This document shows, piece by piece, positions 1-5,723 of a stretch of 5,723 nucleotides of DNA. Position 1 is the first letter of the stretch; each line of letters opens with the position of its first letter. Made by a program: the position numbers and the translations under genes. The stretch is from Bacillota bacterium. GTDB taxonomy: Bacteria; Bacillota; Desulfotomaculia; Desulfotomaculales; Desulfallaceae. The stretch covers positions 1-5,723 of the forward strand of contig WQUS01000140.1 of NCBI GenBank assembly GCA_009781965.1, in the 5' to 3' direction. Under the pieces are notes generated by a model, which did no database searches, had not been told where the DNA came from, and was given only the letters and a program-made list of their open reading frames with translations.

Positions 1-997
1 TACCTGGATTAAAGGATTTAATCAAGTTTCCGCGGCGGCCAACTTAAGCGGGACGATTATTGAGCTCAGTCCGGTGGATATGTACGACATCTGCTCTTTT
101 TTACGCCGGCATAAAGCCCGCCGAAGCCCCCGCTATATGCGGTGGATATTGGAGAAAGACAAGCCGGTTCGCATTGTTTTTGAGCCCTTTGGTCAAACCC
201 TGACCTTACAGGCCTTATACCAAGGGGACAAAAACAGGGAGGAAAAAATATGGGGCCGCCGGCGCTGGCTGGTGGCCGAAAAGCTTTTGCCCCTGGCCAA
301 ATCATTCAAGATCAAGCTGCTTGGTTTTGGCCTGCCCCAGTTTATTATCGCTGATTTGGGGCCCATGACCATGACTATCGGCTTTTCTTCCTGGTCCGCC
401 AACGATTGGGTCAAAGGAACGGCTTTTAATATTATGAGCGGCTTTATCGGCGAGGGCAATTACAGTCAGGTCTATGACCTGCTCAAAGAGAAACGGCGCC
501 TGAGCATAGCGGACATTGGCAGCCGGCTCGCCGGCGGAAAAAATGAAACGATCTCCGGCATCGGCAGTTTGTTTAAACGGGGCGAAGGCTATTTTGACGC
601 GGCCCAAGAACTGGTGCGCTTCCGCCGCTTGTGCAATACGCCCATTCCGCCGGAATTATACGCTACCACCGCCACCGAGCGGCGGGTCAAAGAAAACCTG
701 GACGGCGGGCTGGAAAACTTTAAGATTAAGCTGTCCGCCAACGACGATTATGTTTTTACCAACGCCTATAAAAATGAAAGCGGTAAAGTTATAGAAACCG
801 AGATGAGCATTGATGCGGATGGCCAAATCAGCAAAGTCAAGTGCCCTTGCCGGGAATTCCAAAGCGGGCCCCGCAACATATCCGCGCCTTGCGCCCACAT
901 TTTGGCCTTGTATATCACCGCCGCCAAATTCACCCGGCTCAAGCTTGCCGCCGGCCTGGTGTATGGGATAAATGATATTATGGAGCTGTTACTGTAA
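1..997 (+). CDS. Winged-helix/SWIM zinc-finger protein, 5'-truncated by window edge (retron-associated WHSWIM-like)
   Basis: The reading frame is open from the left edge (first complete codon at 2-4), so the true start is probably outside. The first in-window start candidate is GTG at 74, which has no convincing ribosome site, and codons upstream of it still read as protein. Counting from that GTG (307 residues), residues 30-115 form a conserved-looking region with a GRRRW motif. Residues about 130-187 resemble a winged helix (VYDLLKEKRRLSIADIG followed by a basic, glycine-containing stretch). Residues 257-275 are a complete SWIM zinc ligand set, C257-x-C259-x13-C273-x-H275. SWIM domains are known zinc-binding modules for DNA or protein contacts. 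The stop overlaps the RT start by one base, so the two are almost certainly co-translated. Inference: this is the accessory protein of a retron-type RT system, possibly binding its nucleic acid. Its biochemical role is unknown. The SWIM call is strong, the winged-helix call moderate. Confidence 0.85.
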   Translation, partial: TWIKGFNQVSAAANLSGTIIELSPVDMYDICSFLRRHKARRSPRYMRWILEKDKPVRIVFEPFGQTLTLQALYQGDKNREEKIWGRRRWLVAEKLLPLAKSFKIKLLGFGLPQFIIADLGPMTMTIGFSSWSANDWVKGTAFNIMSGFIGEGNYSQVYDLLKEKRRLSIADIGSRLAGGKNETISGIGSLFKRGEGYFDAAQELVRFRRLCNTPIPPELYATTATERRVKENLDGGLENFKIKLSANDDYVFTNAYKNESGKVIETEMSIDADGQISKVKCPCREFQSGPRNISAPCAHILALYITAAKFTRLKLAAGLVYGINDIMELLL

Positions 998-2493
998 TGG
1001 AAAACGGACAACCGGCCCAAAGGACCAGAAAAGAATATTATGACGCGGTAAATGAAATGGGTAAAAAGGAATTTACCTTTTTAAAAATGCAGGAATATGG
1101 GTTTTGGCCCCCGGACCTGCCGACCCCATACGAAAAGCAACAAAACGAATCCCCGGCGGATTACCGGCGCAGAAAAGAACTGCTTAAGGAATACGAGCGG
1201 ATTGCCGGCCAGATTGCCGCCCTTTACAGTGAAAAAGACGCCATAAGTGGCAGACTAAAAGAGCTGCGCGCTCAGTACGATCAAACCTGGGATGAGGAAA
1301 AAATCCGCCAGGATATTGCGCAAAAGATAATGCAGGAATCCATTGCCCGGCGCGCCGCCAGAAAGGCACAGCGAGCCCTGGAAAAAGAGAAGGCTGCCGA
1401 GGCCTGGAAGAAACATAAGGCGGAAAACATTATTTTTATCGGCCGCGGCTATTCCGCCCAGCTTAATGACCGGGAAAACGATCCGGCCCATTTGGCTGCT
1501 TTCGGGCTGCCCATTATTGCTGACGATCGAGCCCTGGCCGGGCTGCTGGGCATTGAGTATCAGGAACTGCGGTTTTTGGCTTATCACCGGGACGTGGTTA
1601 CCGTGGATCACTATCATCGGTACGAGATTCCCAAAAGAAGCGGCGGCCAAAGAAGTATTGCCGCTCCCAAACCGTTATTAAAAAATGTGCAAAGAAAGAT
1701 TCTGAGCCTGATCTTAGAGCAGCTCGCCGTCGCCGAATCCGCCCACGGGTTCTTAAAGGGCAAGTCGGTAGTTTCCGGCGCCAAGGCCCACGTCAAGCAG
1801 CCGGCGCTGCTGATTAATATCGATCTGGAAAACTTCTTTCCCACCATTACCTTTCCGCGGGTCAGGGGCCTGTTTAAATCCTTTGGCTATTCGGGGCAGA
1901 TTTCTTCTTTGTTGGCCATGCTTTGCACCTATTGCGAGCGGGTACCGGTTGAAGTAAAGGGGCAGACCAAATATGTGAAGGCTTCGGAGCGGATCCTGCC
2001 CCAGGGTTCCCCGGCCAGTCCCATGATCACGAATATTATCTGCTGCCACTTGGATGCCCGGCTGAGCAAACTGGCGGCCGGCTATCAGTGTACATATACC
2101 AGATATGCCGATGATCTGAGCTTCAGCTTTGCCGAAGTCCCGGACGGGCCGCAAATTAAAAAGTTCGTCTTTGACATTCAAACCGTTGTCCATGATGAAG
2201 GGTTAAAGATCAACAGAGCCAAAACCAGGTACTTGAAAAAAAATAACCGCCAGTGCGTCACCGGGGTAGTGATTAACAACGAAGAACTTGGCGTACCTAA
2301 AGCCTGGGTCAAAAGAATGCGCGCCGCCATACATAACGCTAACCGGCAAATGGGCAGCGCAGATTTTGACGCCCACAAAATATATGAAATAGCCGGCATG
2401 GCCGCCTGGCTCAGTTCGGTCAATCCGGTGAAATACCAACAGATCATCGCCGAGGCGAAAAGGTTAGTGAGGAGTTATAAGCACGTCAAGTAA
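997..2493 (+). CDS. Retron-type reverse transcriptase (RNA-directed DNA polymerase), type XIII-like
   Basis: A 498-residue RT expected to copy a structured RNA into DNA. Residues 1-145 are a charged, mostly helical extension (likely coiled coil about 52-141). The RT core follows: an LGI...LRFLAYHRDV segment (184-200), IPKRSGGQRSIAAPKP (211-226), AHGF (249-252), motif A IDLENFFPTI with catalytic D276, LPQGSPASP (334-342), YADD with D372 and D373 (370-373), the VTG motif typical of retron RTs (421-423), and a basic helical thumb to the C-terminus. All three catalytic aspartates are present, so the enzyme looks active. The position where retron RTs usually have NAxxH reads GAKAH (261-265). No maturase or HNH domain is present, which argues against a group II intron. 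ATG at 997 overlaps the previous stop (TAATG), with GGAG at 982-985, so translation is probably coupled. Typical retron RTs are about 300-400 residues, so this one is long at the N-terminus. Assignment to type XIII rests on the SWIM partner and on memory of that classification. Confidence 0.93.
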   Translation: MENGQPAQRTRKEYYDAVNEMGKKEFTFLKMQEYGFWPPDLPTPYEKQQNESPADYRRRKELLKEYERIAGQIAALYSEKDAISGRLKELRAQYDQTWDEEKIRQDIAQKIMQESIARRAARKAQRALEKEKAAEAWKKHKAENIIFIGRGYSAQLNDRENDPAHLAAFGLPIIADDRALAGLLGIEYQELRFLAYHRDVVTVDHYHRYEIPKRSGGQRSIAAPKPLLKNVQRKILSLILEQLAVAESAHGFLKGKSVVSGAKAHVKQPALLINIDLENFFPTITFPRVRGLFKSFGYSGQISSLLAMLCTYCERVPVEVKGQTKYVKASERILPQGSPASPMITNIICCHLDARLSKLAAGYQCTYTRYADDLSFSFAEVPDGPQIKKFVFDIQTVVHDEGLKINRAKTRYLKKNNRQCVTGVVINNEELGVPKAWVKRMRAAIHNANRQMGSADFDAHKIYEIAGMAAWLSSVNPVKYQQIIAEAKRLVRSYKHVK

Positions 2494-2544
2494 CAGTTCC
2501 ATCTCTACTCAAAGGCCAAATAAATAAGAGAGAAGGCAGATGTA
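2494..2544 (+). other. Short intergenic gap after the RT; no terminator or msr-msd seen
   Basis: Only 51 bases separate the RT stop from the next start. I see no stem followed by a T-run and no paired inverted repeats of the kind that bound retron msr-msd RNAs. Read-through from the RT unit into the surface-protein gene is therefore possible, although codon use and function suggest the two are unrelated. Confidence 0.5.
2531..2536 (+). promoter_or_regulatory. Shine-Dalgarno site deciding the GTG start at 2545
   Basis: AGAAGG lies 8 bases before GTG 2545. The peptide from that GTG begins with a textbook signal peptide (MRKILTALLTL), which supports this start over any internal ATG. Confidence 0.7.
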
Positions 2545-4350
2545 GTGAGAAAAATATTAACAGCATTATTAACGTTGATGATATCATTGGGATTATGTAT
2601 GTTGGGAAGCATTAGTAATAAGGCTTACGCAATAAGCGACAGTACGGGACAAACTATTTCGGCAAGTGGCGTCTTCATGGCTGGCGCCGCGATATTCGAT
2701 AGTGGTGCCGGACCTTATAACGGATCTTTCATGGTTATTAAAGCCGATGGTAGTCTTTGGGGTTGGGGAGATAATGGCAATGCACAAGTATTACTTAATG
2801 GCACAACAACAGATTCCAGCGTGCCAGTTAAAATTATGGACGGTGTTGTTTCCGTCTCTACAAATGAATCGGGGCATTTTGTCATGGCTATCAAAACTGA
2901 TGGCAGTCTCTTGTCCTGGGGCATCAACAACTGTGGTCAACTGGGTAATGGCACGACAGCATTTTTTAGCACACCAATAAAAATAATGGATAATGTTGCA
3001 TCTGTTTCTACAGGTGATGGCTTTGCCATGGCCGTTAAAACTGATGGTAGCCTCTGGGGCTGGGGAAATAATCCTGATGGTCAATTAGGTAATGGTACAA
3101 CAACAGGCTCTAACACACCGGTCAAAATAATGGATGGTGTCGCATCTGTTTCTGCCGGCTTCGATCGTACCGTGGCTGTCAAGACAGACGGTAGTTTATG
3201 GGCTTGGGGACGGAGCCGTTTAGGTAATGGCATGACAACAGGTTCCAGCACCCCAGTGAAAATAATGGATAATGTTGCGTCTGTTTCCGCAGGTGATGGT
3301 TATACCATGGCTATCAAAACTGACGGTAGCCTGTGGTGTTGGGGATATAATGGCGAAGGCGAATTAGGTAATGGCACAACAACAGATACTAATGTGCCCA
3401 TTAAAATCATGGATGATGTTACATCTGTTTCTGCAGCCCGAGGTTACACAATGGCCATAAAAACCGACGGCAGCCTATGGGGTTGGGGATTTAATGACGA
3501 TGGTCAATTAGGAGATGGCACAACAACAGATACTAGCACACCGGTGAAAATACTGGATAATGTTGCATCTGTTTCTGCCGGGAGTTATGTCACTATGGCG
3601 CTTAGAACAGACGGCAGTATATGGACTTGGGGCGGAAGTACTGCCGGTTGTACATTGGGTAATGGTACAACCACAGGATCTGTTACGCCAGTTAAAATCA
3701 TGGACGGCGCTAAGCTACCTAACGGTTATGTATATAGCCAACCCAACCCTGGCACAGATAATACCTCCAACCTTAACCCGATAACGCAGCCTTCAAATAG
3801 CATGTTCACAGATGTACATACTGGAGACTGGTTCTATAACGATGTGCAGTATGTGTACGACAACAAACTGATGACCGGTACTGGCGAAACACTGTTCAGC
3901 CCAGAGATAAGTACCACCAGGGGTATGATTGTGACTATTCTATACCGTCAAGCAGGTTCACCTTCTGTATCCGGCTTAGAGAATCAGTTTAGCGATATAG
4001 CAGCCGGCCAATGGTATACCGACGCGGTGACCTGGGCAGCTAAAAACAATATCGTATCTGGCTATGGCAACAACAAATTTGGACCGGCGGACAATATCAC
4101 CCGTGAACAGCTAGCATCAATCCTATATCGTTACGAGCAATTCAGCGGCCATACACCGTCTAATACAATGGCCGATAAGCAGTTCGCCGACTCGAACAAG
4201 ATCAGCGATTACGCTAAGATTCCCGTTAACTCCCTTATGATCCAGGGTATCCTAAGCGGCAAGCCTGGCAACCTGTTTGATCCACAGGGCATGGCTACCC
4301 GCGCTGAAGTAGCAGCTATGCTGCACAGATTTGCGCGCCTTGTTCATTAA
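2545..4350 (+). CDS. Secreted cell-surface protein: RCC1-like repeats plus three C-terminal SLH domains
   Basis: A 601-residue exported protein. Residues 1-29 are a Sec signal peptide (basic start, hydrophobic core, probable cleavage after AYA-29). Residues about 63-388 contain seven RCC1/ATS1-type repeats, each with an SLWGWG-like strand, a GQLGNGTTT turn and a TPVKIMD strand. Seven such blades normally fold into a beta-propeller, a binding scaffold. A Pro/Asn/Thr-rich linker (about 389-418) leads to three SLH domains at about 420-470, 481-535 and 546-600, carrying the family signatures TRGM (458-461), TREQ (519-522) and TRAE (585-588). SLH triplets are known to bind pyruvylated secondary cell-wall polymers, so the protein should be displayed on the outer face of the wall. 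The ligand cannot be told. The third residue of the first SLH signature is Gly rather than acidic, so that domain may bind more weakly. GTG start; no terminator recognised downstream. Composition is less GC-rich than the RT unit. Confidence 0.92.
   Translation: MRKILTALLTLMISLGLCMLGSISNKAYAISDSTGQTISASGVFMAGAAIFDSGAGPYNGSFMVIKADGSLWGWGDNGNAQVLLNGTTTDSSVPVKIMDGVVSVSTNESGHFVMAIKTDGSLLSWGINNCGQLGNGTTAFFSTPIKIMDNVASVSTGDGFAMAVKTDGSLWGWGNNPDGQLGNGTTTGSNTPVKIMDGVASVSAGFDRTVAVKTDGSLWAWGRSRLGNGMTTGSSTPVKIMDNVASVSAGDGYTMAIKTDGSLWCWGYNGEGELGNGTTTDTNVPIKIMDDVTSVSAARGYTMAIKTDGSLWGWGFNDDGQLGDGTTTDTSTPVKILDNVASVSAGSYVTMALRTDGSIWTWGGSTAGCTLGNGTTTGSVTPVKIMDGAKLPNGYVYSQPNPGTDNTSNLNPITQPSNSMFTDVHTGDWFYNDVQYVYDNKLMTGTGETLFSPEISTTRGMIVTILYRQAGSPSVSGLENQFSDIAAGQWYTDAVTWAAKNNIVSGYGNNKFGPADNITREQLASILYRYEQFSGHTPSNTMADKQFADSNKISDYAKIPVNSLMIQGILSGKPGNLFDPQGMATRAEVAAMLHRFARLVH
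2752..3708 (+). repeat. Seven-unit in-gene tandem repeat encoding RCC1-like blades
   Basis: Units start at the codon for the Ser of SLWGWG-like strands: 2752, 2905, 3049, 3193, 3328, 3472 and 3616. Spacings are 153, 144, 144, 135, 144 and 144 bases, so the common period is 144 bp (48 residues). Short DNA stretches such as GGTAATGGCACAACAACA recur almost unchanged, while many third positions differ, indicating fairly recent duplication followed by drift. The unit beginning at 3193 is the shortest: it lacks the Asn/Gly-rich loop before LGNG. The first unit is the most divergent (QVLLNGTTT in place of GQLGNGTTT). Confidence 0.9.
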
Positions 4351-4411
4351 TAAGCTACATAAAAACACACAGTAAACTTGGCGTGGTTGATAAAAATATA
4401 GCAGACAAAAC

Positions 4412-4612
4412 TCAAAAAATTCCGGGGAACACCAAAGCGCGAAACAGAGCCTGCCGGTCGTACGCCTTACTCCCTGGACCATCATTATAAGAATTAAGCC
4501 TATCTAACGCACGGCAATCAATTTGTTGAAGCACTTGATACATTTTATCGTGTTCATTAAAATTTTCTGTGAGAACTTCAAAGGGAAAAAGTACTCCGTT
4601 AAGAATATACAT
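4412..4612 (-). pseudogene. Transposase N-terminal remnant (DDE-type, DUF772-like N-terminus), truncated
   Basis: On the - strand an ATG at 4612 opens 66 residues that read like the start of a DDE-family transposase. They contain FPFEVL, ENFNEHDKMYQVLQQID (17-33) and PGSKAYDRQALFRALVF (47-63), a pattern I recognise from N-termini of Firmicutes IS transposases (DUF772/IS5-like group). The frame stops three residues after RALVF, just where the family normally continues for several hundred residues to its catalytic D, D and E. No continuation is visible in any - strand frame toward 4351, so the catalytic part appears deleted. It cannot be an active transposase. The exact IS family is uncertain because only the N-terminus survives. 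Confidence 0.7.
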
Positions 4613-4617
4613 TTAAG

Positions 4618-4686
4618 GGTTTCACCACGCTTGAATGTTTTTGTATGGCGCACGAAGAACATTTCTACAAGTAAATGGGTGAAACC
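4618..4686. repeat. Inverted repeat (9-bp perfect outer arms) upstream of the transposase remnant
   Basis: GGTTTCACC (4618-4626) is the exact reverse complement of GGTGAAACC (4678-4686), with 51 bases between. Inside, CTTG/CAAG (4630-4633 and 4668-4671) and AATGTT/AACATT (4634-4639 and 4658-4663) can also pair, giving an imperfect hairpin. It lies directly upstream of the remnant's ATG, so it is either the end region of the old insertion sequence or the structured leader of its transposase gene. Confidence 0.55.
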
Positions 4687-4833
4687 TTCTTGTTTTGGCA
4701 GCATTTTAGAGCTATTTTTAATTTTGGGTAAACTGTTTTTCTATGCTTCTTAAACTCGCGGCCTGTATGGGCTGTGAATTACGCAATTGGCTCAGACTTC
4801 AATGGTTTTCGAGAAAATACATATAAAATCAAG

Positions 4834-4840
4834 AAAGGAG
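4834..4840 (+). promoter_or_regulatory. Strong Shine-Dalgarno site for the TTG start at 4845
   Basis: AAAGGAG lies 4 bases before TTG 4845 and 13 bases before the in-frame ATG at 4854. The TTG spacing is short and the ATG spacing long. TTG is preferred, but the choice alters only the first three residues. Confidence 0.65.
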
Positions 4841-4844
4841 CCAT

Positions 4845-5699
4845 TTGAAAAGTATGTTTAGAATAGATCGCAAAAAAATATCATATCCAATATCATATCC
4901 TTTGCTTGCTATTCTGATTGGTTTGTTTTCAATGATTATAGTTACCATAATTTCTTGTTCAAATATATCTGATCAATCATTGCCTAAACCCATTAATTCA
5001 TCTGAGGATTCATCTCCTGCGAAACTAAATCCAAAAGAAGTATCTAGAATTGAATTTATTGTGGCTGACCATTCTTATATACCTCTTTTTTCCGATAAGA
5101 AAAAAGATAAAGAAATAATTAATCAATTCATAGCTTTATATAATGAAGCTGTGCCCAAATTTGCTAAAGAAGATTTTCATTCAGATACTCTCAGGATGAA
5201 TTTTACAGGCACAATTTGTCTGAAGCTTGTTAATGGACAAAATATCTACTTCTGTGCTGATGACGGCGGGTATGTCTATCAAGATGATGTTACCCAAGGT
5301 TACTATCTTAAAGACCAAGAACTGTGGAAAAAAATCGATGATCTAATGGTCAAGTCTTTAATACCGGCTAATGGGGTAACTATTAAACCTGAATCTGTTA
5401 TTCAATTAGGAGAACGGCTTTATATAAGTATAGATTACATGCCCGGTAATGATGCAAATATAGAAATATATCCTAGTTATATTAATAATATGAATCCTGC
5501 TGTGTATTCAGAAAAAATCAAAATGGACTCAATCAAAATTAAAACTGTACCACTTGTTGATGGAAGTATGGATTATAATTTCATATTAACTGAACAAATA
5601 GGAACAACTGCGAACGGTTTACCAGGTAAAATTTATCCTGGGAAATGGACTTTAGTTGTTTCAGAACAATATTTTAAAAACCTTACAATCGTGAAATGA
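4845..5699 (+). CDS. Predicted lipoprotein of unknown function
   Basis: A 284-residue protein I do not recognise. Residues 1-12 are basic. Residues 19-37 form one hydrophobic segment ending in the lipobox IISC with C38, so it should be lipid-anchored on the outer side of the membrane after signal peptidase II cleavage. A Ser/Pro/Lys-rich linker (about 39-65) is followed by a mixed soluble domain. It contains two further Cys (C125 and C137), a DDGGYVYQDD acidic/aromatic stretch (139-148), and a C-terminal part (about 175-284) that looks beta-rich, ending in a GKIYPGKWTLVV segment. The layout resembles small extracytoplasmic Firmicutes lipoproteins, but no family can be named. It is strikingly AT-rich compared with the genes on the left. 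It probably has its own transcript, since the 494-bp region with the IS scar separates it from the previous gene. The TTG start is supported by AAAGGAG upstream. Confidence 0.8.
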   Translation: MKSMFRIDRKKISYPISYPLLAILIGLFSMIIVTIISCSNISDQSLPKPINSSEDSSPAKLNPKEVSRIEFIVADHSYIPLFSDKKKDKEIINQFIALYNEAVPKFAKEDFHSDTLRMNFTGTICLKLVNGQNIYFCADDGGYVYQDDVTQGYYLKDQELWKKIDDLMVKSLIPANGVTIKPESVIQLGERLYISIDYMPGNDANIEIYPSYINNMNPAVYSEKIKMDSIKIKTVPLVDGSMDYNFILTEQIGTTANGLPGKIYPGKWTLVVSEQYFKNLTIVK

Positions 5700-5715
5700 A
5701 AAAATAAAAACTGAT

Positions 5716-5723
5716 AGAAGGTG
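5716..5723 (+). promoter_or_regulatory. Possible ribosome-binding site of a gene beyond the right edge
   Basis: AGAAGGTG at the very end of the window, 16 bases after the lipoprotein stop, resembles a Shine-Dalgarno sequence. If so, a further + strand gene starts just outside and may be co-transcribed with the lipoprotein gene. This is weak evidence by itself. Confidence 0.3.

Larger units (their letters stand above)
4351..4844. other. 494-bp intergenic region with insertion-sequence remnant, no intact gene
   Basis: Both strands were examined. The only coding signal is the truncated transposase start on the - strand (4412-4612), with an inverted repeat just outside it. The part nearest the surface-protein gene (4351-4411) is AT-rich and shows no clear hairpin terminator. 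The part before the lipoprotein gene (4687-4833) is AT-rich with no convincing -35/-10 pair. A TATAAA at 4822-4827 lies too close to the ribosome site to serve as a normal -10 for that gene. Confidence 0.6.

Noticed and set aside
1255..1650. Minus-strand open frame of 131 codons opposite the RT
   Set aside because: It is antisense to a strongly conserved RT frame, has no ribosome site I can see and no recognisable domain. It is a by-product of GC-rich codon use.
1753..2193. Minus-strand open frame of 146 codons opposite the RT catalytic core
   Set aside because: It mirrors the conserved RT motifs on the other strand and its peptide resembles no protein family.
997..2493. Group II intron maturase as an alternative identity for the RT
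   Set aside because: There is no maturase X-type or HNH C-terminal domain and no intron RNA boundaries nearby. The VTG motif and the coupled SWIM gene favour a retron-type RT.
2590..2601. Cys-18 in the RCC1-SLH signal peptide as a lipobox
   Set aside because: The preceding residues are L-G-L, and -1 must be small (Gly, Ala or Ser). The AYA site at 27-29 fits ordinary signal peptidase cleavage better.
4618..4686. Long imperfect hairpin considered as a retron msd-like RNA
   Set aside because: It lies over 2 kb downstream of the RT, behind an unrelated gene, and abuts a transposase remnant, so an insertion-sequence end or leader is the simpler reading.
4523..4753. Plus-strand open frame of 76 codons in the intergenic region
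   Set aside because: It runs antisense through the transposase remnant and has no good ribosome site. Its peptide is low-complexity and AT-driven.
4798..4827. TTCAAT and TATAAA as a sigma-A promoter for the lipoprotein gene
   Set aside because: The -35 match is poor, and transcription would start inside or next to the ribosome-binding site, leaving no usable leader.

Overview
The window looks like a piece of a Gram-positive (Firmicutes) chromosome, most likely an anaerobic clostridial or Negativicutes-type bacterium. The reasons are a surface protein with three C-terminal S-layer homology (SLH) domains, AG-rich Shine-Dalgarno sequences, and GTG and TTG starts. The genus cannot be fixed from the sequence. 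All four intact genes are on the + strand. One degraded gene lies on the - strand.

Positions 1-2493 hold the most interesting part, a two-gene unit. The first gene is cut by the left edge and encodes a winged-helix plus SWIM zinc-finger protein. Its TAA stop shares one base with the ATG of the second gene, which encodes a 498-residue retron-type reverse transcriptase (RT). The RT has an intact YADD active site, a VTG motif and an unusual helical N-terminal extension of about 140 residues. A SWIM-protein/RT pair matches my recollection of the type XIII retron class, a presumed phage-defence tripartite system whose third protein carries ARM/HEAT-like repeats. Any such partner, and the msr-msd RNA, would have to lie left of the window. 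No candidate for either is visible here.

Positions 2545-4350 encode a secreted surface protein: Sec signal peptide, seven RCC1-like repeats (a probable beta-propeller) and three SLH domains for cell-wall attachment. Nothing ties it functionally to the RT unit.

Positions 4351-4844 contain no intact gene. They hold the 5' remnant of a transposase gene on the - strand (4412-4612) flanked by an inverted repeat (4618-4686), which marks a decayed insertion sequence. Positions 4845-5699 encode an AT-rich predicted lipoprotein of unrecognised family.

By eye, base composition falls from GC-rich in the first two genes, through intermediate in the RCC1-SLH gene, to clearly AT-rich in the lipoprotein gene. 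With the transposase scar, this suggests a mosaic accessory region assembled from different sources.
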